From positions 1 to 11,813 of the forward strand of contig LJTS01000046.1 of NCBI GenBank assembly GCA_001304425.1: a DNA stretch of 11,813 nt, given 5' to 3'. Position numbers and translations under genes: made by a program. Below are positions 7,312 to 11,813 of the stretch, piece after piece (position 1 is the first letter of the stretch; each line of letters opens with the position of its first letter). Source of the DNA: Betaproteobacteria bacterium SG8_40 (GTDB lineage Bacteria; Pseudomonadota; Gammaproteobacteria; Burkholderiales; Eutrophovitaceae). The notes beneath the pieces are model-generated. The model saw only the letters and a program-made list of their open reading frames with translations. It searched no databases and was not told where the DNA came from.

Positions 7312-7708
7312 ATGAGCTGAGAAGGGGCATAAGCTTCGCCCACCGTTCTACAGCCGGTTCACAGAAGGCTTCGACACCAAGGATCTGACAGAGGCGAAGG
7401 CGTTGCTTGAGGCACTGGTGGCGTAACGAGACGATCAGGCAGACACAAACTGTTTGCGCAGCCGAACATCCAATCGGTGCCGAAGCGCCGTAGATAGTCA
7501 TGTGGCCATTGCATGCCCGTCAGTCGATGATAGGCATTTGGTGTTTTCACACATTCTGAGCGGCATTTTCGCACGTTCCATATGCGTCATATGCCGCAGC
7601 AAATAACGCATCCAAGAGCCATCCTGAAGTTGCTCGCCGTTCTTGCTCGTTCAAGCGGGCGGAAGCACTGGTTGAATCCCTGTAACGAGCGTTTCAGGAG
7701 AACATGCC
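7312..7708. other. 397-bp spacer between the cyclase and the repeat protein
   Basis: No intact gene was found. The left end holds the gene-tail fossil at 7334-7426. The remainder has a 9-bp near-repeat (TTTTCACAC at 7544-7552 and TTTTCGCAC at 7566-7574, 22 bp apart) and a paired CATATG-CGT-CATATG at 7579-7593. The downstream gene has AGGAG at 7696-7700. No convincing terminator follows the cyclase gene, and no good -35/-10 pair was found. Confidence 0.6.
7334..7426 (+). pseudogene. Fossil C-terminal tail of a cyclase-AAA-TPR gene
   Basis: Read from 7334 this gives LRPPFYSRFTEGFDTKDL, then TEAKALLEALVA and a TAA stop at 7424. It aligns with the last residues of the first gene in the window (LLKPVYDWFTEGFDTKDL, then KQAKALLDKL). 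At the DNA level 44 of 51 bases match between 1938-1988 and 7358-7408. The frame is closed by a TGA at 7313, only about 20 bases upstream of the match, and there is no start codon or body, so only the 3' end of a paralogous gene survives. Substitutions such as W to R in the WFTEGF motif fit relaxed selection. The arrangement indicates that a second cyclase-TPR gene once ended here, or that the end of the first gene was duplicated around the kinase/receiver/cyclase block. Confidence 0.85.
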
Positions 7709-8017
7709 ATGAAATCTTCAAAAAGCACGATCGCAGCGGCAGTCGCCGGGCTCATGATAGCGGGAGGGCTGGTTGGCCCGCTTTCGGCAGCGACCCTCCA
7801 CACCAACACGACGAATCCCGGCCGTAACGACGTTTACGACATTTACAGGGACGTCGCGCCGTCGGACCCCGTGACCGTCCGCACCAACACCAGCAACGCC
7901 CATCGTAACGACGTTTACGATATCTACAGGGATGTTGCCCCTGTGGAGAATTCGCCCGTCGAGATCAACACGGTCAATGCCCACCGCAACGACGTGTACG
8001 ATTTGTACGCGAAGTAA
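7709..8017 (+). CDS. Small exported protein built of 27-residue repeats, function unknown
   Basis: The 102-aa protein starts with a Sec-type signal peptide: basic MKSSKS, a hydrophobic stretch to about residue 25, and likely cleavage after A27 (LSA|A). The mature part of about 75 residues is two full and one shortened 27-residue repeat with the core RNDVYDIYRDVAP (third copy RNDVYDLYAK). It has no cysteine and is rich in N, D, T, Y and V. The start is supported by AGGAG eight bases upstream, and a strong terminator follows, so it is probably a single-gene transcript. I do not recognise the family. A periplasmic or surface role is inferred only from the signal peptide, and acidic/Asn repeats could bind metal or a partner. 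The differences between the DNA of repeats 1 and 2 in the core are all synonymous, which supports real coding. Confidence 0.82.
   Translation: MKSSKSTIAAAVAGLMIAGGLVGPLSAATLHTNTTNPGRNDVYDIYRDVAPSDPVTVRTNTSNAHRNDVYDIYRDVAPVENSPVEINTVNAHRNDVYDLYAK
7799..8014 (+). repeat. Tandem 81-bp coding repeats (2.7 copies)
   Basis: The units are 7799-7879, 7880-7960 and a shortened 7961-8014, with exact 81-bp (27-codon) spacing shown by the RND cores at 7823, 7904 and 7985. Over 38 bases (7823-7860 against 7904-7941), 33 match, and all five differences fall at third codon positions without changing the amino acid. The third unit is more diverged and stops after the YDLY motif. Confidence 0.9.
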
Positions 8018-8061
8018 TGTCGGCATTGCCCGGATAGCAGAAGAATAGTTGAAACGTTTCT

Positions 8062-8102
8062 AACGGCTGCCGCGCGGAGAATCGGCGCGGTAGCCGTTTT
8101 TT
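8062..8102 (+). terminator. Rho-independent terminator after the repeat-protein gene
   Basis: A 14-bp stem pairs 8062-8075 (AACGGCTGCCGCGC) with 8085-8098 (GCGCGGTAGCCGTT) with one G-T wobble. The loop is about 9 bases, and a T6 run spans 8097-8102. It lies 44 bases after the stop at 8017 and is oriented for + strand transcripts. The - strand side lacks a good T tract, so it is probably one-directional. Confidence 0.9.
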
Positions 8103-8226
8103 ATTAGGCTTGTCTCGGCAGACACTCGCCAAGCCTGCCCGGCGTGTACGCGTTGTCAACTCAACGAACGACCCGGCGCAGAGTCAAGTCGAAGACCGGG
8201 GACGCAAGCGGTCGGAGGATTAATTC

Positions 8227-8667
8227 CTATGAAACCTTTAGCCGCTTTTGCCGCTCCAGCAGATCGACAACGGGCGCGGCAGCGTGCCTGGTCTTCGCGG
8301 AATGACTGTGGCCTTCATGCGGGAATAGGGGCGGGGTTTGAACTTCGTGCGCTGAGGGGTCGTCGAGCGATGCGGTTTTGATGAAAACAAGATCTGGCTC
8401 GTCGTCCGTTTCGGAGAACAACGGTGTGCCGCAATTCGGGCAGAACGAACGCAGTATCACCGTGCCGCTGTCCCGTACATCTTCGTAGACGGTTGGCCGC
8501 ATCCCCTGGAAACTGAGACTTTCGCCGGGAACGCCAACCGAAATGGAAATCGCCACGCCTGACTGTTTCTGGCAATGCCGGCAGTCGGATGCAATCATTT
8601 TCGATGGCTCAGCGCTTGACTGGTAGTGAATGGCGCCGCAAAGGCAGCTTCCCTTGATTTGTCCCAT
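8227..8667 (-). CDS. GFA-family zinc protein (Gfa/CENP-V-like domain)
   Basis: The 146-aa protein has the cysteine pattern of the GFA fold: C8-x-C10 (GSCLCGAIHY), C29-x2-C32 (SDCRHCQKQSG) and C76-x2-C79 (FCPNCGTPLF), which in this family bind structural and catalytic zinc. The name comes from glutathione-dependent formaldehyde-activating enzyme, but most members have no proven activity, so a role in formaldehyde-glutathione chemistry is only a possibility. The open frame extends upstream to 8799, but the ATG at 8667 is preferred because AAGGAG sits seven bases before it and GFA homology starts immediately (MGQIKGSCLCG). The C-terminal tail after about residue 105 is His-rich (HEGHSHSAKTRHAA). 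It is transcribed divergently from the GNAT-deacetylase gene. Confidence 0.88.
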   Translation of the reverse strand: MGQIKGSCLCGAIHYQSSAEPSKMIASDCRHCQKQSGVAISISVGVPGESLSFQGMRPTVYEDVRDSGTVILRSFCPNCGTPLFSETDDEPDLVFIKTASLDDPSAHEVQTPPLFPHEGHSHSAKTRHAAAPVVDLLERQKRLKVS

Positions 8668-9105
8668 TTCCGTCTCCTTGCGGTCGGTCCCGCCTTTGGA
8701 TGGCTGCTTGCCTTCGTCTGCGGCTACCTCGTGATGTCTGTCTTGAGTGTTGGTCAGAGTATGCAGAAGTCCCCCGGGCGTCGCCGCGCAGCAGGGCACA
8801 CCCGTTTCGTGAATATGTCACTTGCCAGACGGGGAGATGGCGGCAGCCGGTCTGCCGGCTGACGTGCCGGCGGATTCCGGCCTGAGCGGACGGTTTTCCC
8901 GTACCAGCCGAAGTTTCCTGCCCGCGGCGAGGTTCTCGGAAAGGATGGCAGGAAGCGGCCGACCGCCCTGAAAAATCAGGTGCTTTTTCTGGTGGCAAAG
9001 ATATAGAATCCGCGCCGGCCGGATTTGAAAGCGGGCGTCCATCGTCACGCGCGATCGGGCATTTTGGTCCGGGCGCGGACCTTACTACCATTGGGGCAGG
9101 CCACA
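8668..9105. other. 438-bp divergent spacer between the GFA and GNAT-deacetylase genes
   Basis: No convincing gene was found on either strand. It must hold the promoters of both flanking genes. Seen in it are a 7-bp perfect stem with a 4-base loop (8844-8850 with 8855-8861, GC-rich, no T tract) and an A/T-rich TATAGAAT at 9002-9009 that could be a -10 box for the + strand gene, although no good -35 partner is present. GGGGCAGG just before 9106 is a plausible ribosome binding site. Confidence 0.5.
8674..8679 (-). promoter_or_regulatory. Ribosome binding site fixing the GFA gene start
   Basis: On the - strand this reads AAGGAG, followed by ACGGAA and ATG. It selects the 8667 start over the in-frame ATG at 8799, which would add 44 residues with no family resemblance. 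Confidence 0.75.
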
Positions 9106-10842
9106 ATGTTCCGGATCAGACAGATTCATAGCGCGCACTCGCCGCAGGACCAGATGGCTCTGGCGGCGGTGATGGGTATCTACGAGAAGGCCTTTCCCCA
9201 CTACGTTCAGTACACGGCAACCATTGCCGAGCTGCTGAAGTTCTCCAGCAAGAACGATTTCGACGTTGTCCTGCTGGTCGCCGAAGGCGACAAGGAACGC
9301 ATCCTGGGATTTACGCTGAGTTTCTACTTTCCCCGTTTGAAATACGCTTATCTCGACTACGTAGCTAGCGATCCCAGCCGGTCGCCTCGCGGTTACGGCG
9401 TGGCGCTGTATGAGCGCAACCGGGAAGTGCTGCGGGAGGCGGGTTGCAAGGGGCTGTTCATGGACGTGCCGCCTGATGACGTCGAGTTGCTGAGAGAGCC
9501 TTTTCGCCTCAAGACCAATCAACGCCGCATGGCGTTCTACGAACGACTCGGTGCCCGCCCGATCGTCGGTACGAAATACGAATCGGTCACGCACAAGGCC
9601 AACCAGGGCTATTTCACCTACCTGGTATTCGACGACCTCGGGACGCCGAAGCCATTGTCTGCTGCCAATCTGAAAAAGTGCGTGGCGCGCATACTCCGGA
9701 TCAAGGGCGATCTGTTGCCGACCGACGTGCAGGTAAAGACCATTCTGGATTCGATCACGGACGATCCCGTCAGGATGCGTGAACCGCGCTACCCGAGCCG
9801 CGAGACAACGCCGATGCGCGCGAGGCAGGCATTGTCAAAGCTGGACCTTGTCCTGACCGATGAGACGCATCAGATCCACCACCTCGTGGAAAAAGGCTAC
9901 GTCGAACGGCCGGCGCGCGTGCGCTTCATCCTGAAGGGGCTGGAAGGGTTCAATGTCAATCGCCACAAGGTGAAGCGCTTTGGCGAGAAGCACATCACCG
10001 AAGTACACAGTCACGCATTGTTCGAATTCCTGAAGCGGGCCGAGAAAGAACTCGCGCCGGGCGAACTGGTTTATCCGAACGTGTTTCCGATCAGGCGCCC
10101 CGACCGCATTCCCAAGACCTGGGAAATGAAAGCCGGTTACTACTGCATCGATACGTTCACGCCGGTGACGGCGAACGCCTACAAGGCCGCCCGGCATGCC
10201 GTTGACGCAGCGCTGACCGGCGCCGAGAGCACGCTAAAGGGTGCCGCGCACACCTACGTACTGTGCCGGCCGCCGGGCCATCACGCCGAGTCGCGCGTAT
10301 TCGGCGGCTTCTGCTATTTCAACAACGCGGCGATCGCCGCGCATTATCTTTCCCGGCACGGCCGCGTGGCGTTCATCGACATCGATCATCACCATGGCAA
10401 CGGCTCGCAGGAGATCTTCTACAAGCGCAACGACGTGTACTTTGTTTCGATTCACGGCCACCCGCGCGTTGCCTACCCGTATTTCGCGGGTTACAGCGAC
10501 GAGCGAGGCGAGGGTGCGGGCAAAGGTTTCAACCGCAATTTCCCGCTCTATCCCGGTACCGACGACGATGCCTACCTCAAAACCCTCAACGAAGCGCTGG
10601 GAATCCTGAGGCGTTTTAAACCCGACTACTTCGTGGTTTCGTTGGGACTGGACATCATGGCCGGTGATCCGACCGGCGCGTTTACGCTGACAACGCAGGG
10701 CATGCAGCGCATCGGAGCGCTGCTGAGGGGTATGAATGTGCCGACGCTGGTCGTACAGGAGGGCGGATACACGCTGCGCAATCTGCGCGTCGGAGCGACC
10801 GCATTCTTTACCGGGTTGCTGAGCCCGGCAGCCGCCGCGTAA
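9106..10842 (+). CDS. Bifunctional GNAT acetyltransferase / acetylpolyamine amidohydrolase-like deacetylase (HDAC family)
   Basis: This 578-aa protein fuses two domains of opposite chemistry. Residues about 1-215 are a GNAT N-acetyltransferase: the acetyl-CoA loop region PRGYGVALYERNRE (R95, G96, G98) and the C-terminal motif AFYERLGARP (144-149). After a basic linker, residues about 246-575 are an arginase/HDAC-fold deacetylase. It has the tandem active-site histidines H392/H393 (RPPGHHAE), zinc ligands D427 and H429 (DIDHHHGNG) and D516 (GLDIMAGDP), and the catalytic tyrosine Y555 (EGGYTLRN). FPIRRPDRIPK and AGYYCIDTFTPVT resemble acetylpolyamine amidohydrolases more than histone deacetylases. 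Both halves look intact. The substrate could be acetylated polyamines or protein lysines. ATG at 9106 is preferred over an in-frame TTG at 9025 because the intervening 27 residues look like noncoding sequence and GGGGCAGG lies just upstream. It converges with the MscS gene, 36 bp away. Confidence 0.92.
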   Translation: MFRIRQIHSAHSPQDQMALAAVMGIYEKAFPHYVQYTATIAELLKFSSKNDFDVVLLVAEGDKERILGFTLSFYFPRLKYAYLDYVASDPSRSPRGYGVALYERNREVLREAGCKGLFMDVPPDDVELLREPFRLKTNQRRMAFYERLGARPIVGTKYESVTHKANQGYFTYLVFDDLGTPKPLSAANLKKCVARILRIKGDLLPTDVQVKTILDSITDDPVRMREPRYPSRETTPMRARQALSKLDLVLTDETHQIHHLVEKGYVERPARVRFILKGLEGFNVNRHKVKRFGEKHITEVHSHALFEFLKRAEKELAPGELVYPNVFPIRRPDRIPKTWEMKAGYYCIDTFTPVTANAYKAARHAVDAALTGAESTLKGAAHTYVLCRPPGHHAESRVFGGFCYFNNAAIAAHYLSRHGRVAFIDIDHHHGNGSQEIFYKRNDVYFVSIHGHPRVAYPYFAGYSDERGEGAGKGFNRNFPLYPGTDDDAYLKTLNEALGILRRFKPDYFVVSLGLDIMAGDPTGAFTLTTQGMQRIGALLRGMNVPTLVVQEGGYTLRNLRVGATAFFTGLLSPAAAA

Positions 10843-10878
10843 CCAGCGCCTCGGCCGGCAGCAGTCGCGCCCGAATCG

Positions 10879-11813
10879 TCATGCGGACGTTTTTTCGGGA
10901 AGCTCCGGCGCCGTGGCTGGCGTGGCAAACCACTGCGCCGCGGGAACGATTTTCGGTTCGTCGGGGTCGGCGCGATAATGCGGGGACATGATCTGCACGC
11001 CGTGCTCGTTGAACGCGTCGAGAATGTTGGCGTGCAGTTCGCTCATCACCGTCGGACGGGGCTTGTCGGCGTCGGCGCGCGCCACCAGACGATACTCGAC
11101 ATAGAAATCCGACAGTGCCGTCTGGATGACGTATGGCGCCGGTGACTTGCGGATCGGCGCCGTTCGGTCCGCGGCTTCCTGCAGGATCGCATGCACCTGC
11201 CGCCAGGGCGTGTCGTAACCGATCGTCACCGTGGTATCGATTGCGTAACCTCCCGCCGACATGCGCGACAGGTTATGTGTCGTCTGGCCAAGGATATGGC
11301 TATTGGGCAGGATCAGTTCCTCTCCGGTTATCGTTGCCAGGCGTGTGGCGAACATGCCCAGTTCGCGAACCGTTCCTTCCTGTTCGCCGACACGCACATA
11401 TTCGCCGGCCCGAAATGCCCGCGAGTACATCAGGATCAGGCCGCTGGCTGCCTGAGCCACGATGCTGGACGCGCCGATCGAAACCATCAGGCCGAGCAGC
11501 ACCGACAGTCCTTTGAAGGCGTTGGTCTGGGCGCCGGGCAGGTAGGGGTAGGCCATGGCAAGGGCAAACAGCCAGATGACGACCGTGGTGATGCGCCGGG
11601 TCGGCCGCGCTGTGTCCCGGTCGACCCATCGCACATAGACCCAGCCGCGTTCCACACGGTCAAAGAACATCTTGGCCAGGTGGTTGATGAAGCGGGCGAT
11701 GATGACGATGGCGAGCACGGTGATCAGGCCCGGAATCGCACCGAGCATCGAAAAGGCCAGGTCGCCGGTCATCTCCAGCAGGAAGTCCTTGAGCTGCTCC
11801 CCCCACCCGCGCG
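10879..11813 (-). CDS. MscS-family mechanosensitive ion channel, C-terminal part (5' partial)
   Basis: The frame is open to the right edge. An ATG at 11772 exists, but the frame continues upstream as RGWGEQLKDFLLE, so the true start probably lies outside. Numbering from that ATG, hydrophobic segments lie at about 9-32, 61-78 and 86-120. The last is the Gly/Ala-rich pore helix of MscS (GLSVLLGLMVSIGASSIVAQ, then ASGLILMYSRAF). The beta-domain follows (AGEYVRVGEQEGTVRELGMF, ELILPNSHILGQTTHNLSR) and then the C-terminal alpha/beta domain, ending in a proline-rich tail. Such inner-membrane channels open under membrane tension in hypo-osmotic shock or conduct small ions. The number of extra N-terminal membrane helices cannot be seen here. 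Confidence 0.92.
   Translation of the reverse strand, partial: RGWGEQLKDFLLEMTGDLAFSMLGAIPGLITVLAIVIIARFINHLAKMFFDRVERGWVYVRWVDRDTARPTRRITTVVIWLFALAMAYPYLPGAQTNAFKGLSVLLGLMVSIGASSIVAQAASGLILMYSRAFRAGEYVRVGEQEGTVRELGMFATRLATITGEELILPNSHILGQTTHNLSRMSAGGYAIDTTVTIGYDTPWRQVHAILQEAADRTAPIRKSPAPYVIQTALSDFYVEYRLVARADADKPRPTVMSELHANILDAFNEHGVQIMSPHYRADPDEPKIVPAAQWFATPATAPELPEKTSA

Noticed and set aside
7718..8026. 102-codon - strand frame opposite the repeat protein
   Set aside because: It also shows a repeat because the DNA repeats. The + strand has the ribosome binding site, signal peptide, terminator, and third-position differences that are synonymous in the + frame.
8668..8799. 44-residue N-terminal extension of the GFA protein
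   Set aside because: The extension has no family resemblance, and a strong AAGGAG immediately precedes the ATG at 8667.
9002..9009. TATAGAAT as a sigma-70 -10 box for the GNAT-deacetylase gene
   Set aside because: No acceptable -35 hexamer lies 16-18 bases upstream, so it is noted only in the spacer description.
9025..9105. TTG start giving a 27-residue extension of the GNAT-deacetylase
   Set aside because: It is a rare start codon, the extension is Arg-rich without domain resemblance, and the ATG at 9106 has a plausible ribosome binding site and begins the domain.
8609..9106. 165-codon - strand frame across the divergent spacer
   Set aside because: It overlaps the GFA start in another frame, is low-complexity and Arg/Ser/Pro-rich, and has no recognisable domain.
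10870..10899. CCCGAA/TTCGGG inverted repeat at the convergent gene ends
   Set aside because: The arms are 18 bases apart, only 6 bp long, and one arm is inside the MscS coding region, so this is not a credible terminator.

Overview
The window reads as chromosomal DNA of a GC-rich Gram-negative bacterium, most likely a proteobacterium. That placement rests on protein-family resemblance: a cyclase-AAA-TPR protein, a multi-GAF histidine kinase with a SAM domain, MscS, and an acetylpolyamine-amidohydrolase-like enzyme. It is not based on any marker gene. No tRNA, rRNA, CRISPR array or intact mobile element was seen.

Region 1 (1-7311, all + strand) is a signalling cluster. It opens with the 3' part of a large ATPase/TPR regulator of the kind that usually carries an N-terminal class III nucleotide cyclase. 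A 4-base overlap leads into a 1220-aa soluble histidine kinase (SAM, five GAF domains, HisKA, HATPase). A second 4-base overlap leads into a 121-aa single-domain receiver. After a 162-bp gap, which may encode a 22-aa leader peptide, comes a 371-aa receiver-class III nucleotide cyclase. The simplest reading is a cytoplasmic sensor kinase feeding one or two receivers, one of which controls synthesis of a cyclic nucleotide. The linkage is inferred from gene order and overlaps.

Region 2 (7312-8230) starts with a short fossil (7334-7426). It matches the C-terminal tail of the first gene, so the kinase/receiver/cyclase block lies between two copies of the same gene end. A spacer follows, then a 102-aa exported protein made almost entirely of 27-residue repeats, closed by a strong rho-independent terminator.

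Region 3 (8227-11813) is housekeeping or accessory metabolism: a GFA-family zinc protein (- strand), a 438-bp divergent spacer, a GNAT acetyltransferase fused to an acetylpolyamine-amidohydrolase/HDAC-like deacetylase (+ strand), and the 3' part of an MscS-type channel gene (- strand) that converges on it and runs off the right edge.

The most notable items are the acetyltransferase-deacetylase fusion, the fossil tail bracketing the signalling block, the cyclase with substituted substrate-specifying residues, the 61-bp exact repeat inside the kinase gene, and the repeat-built secreted protein.
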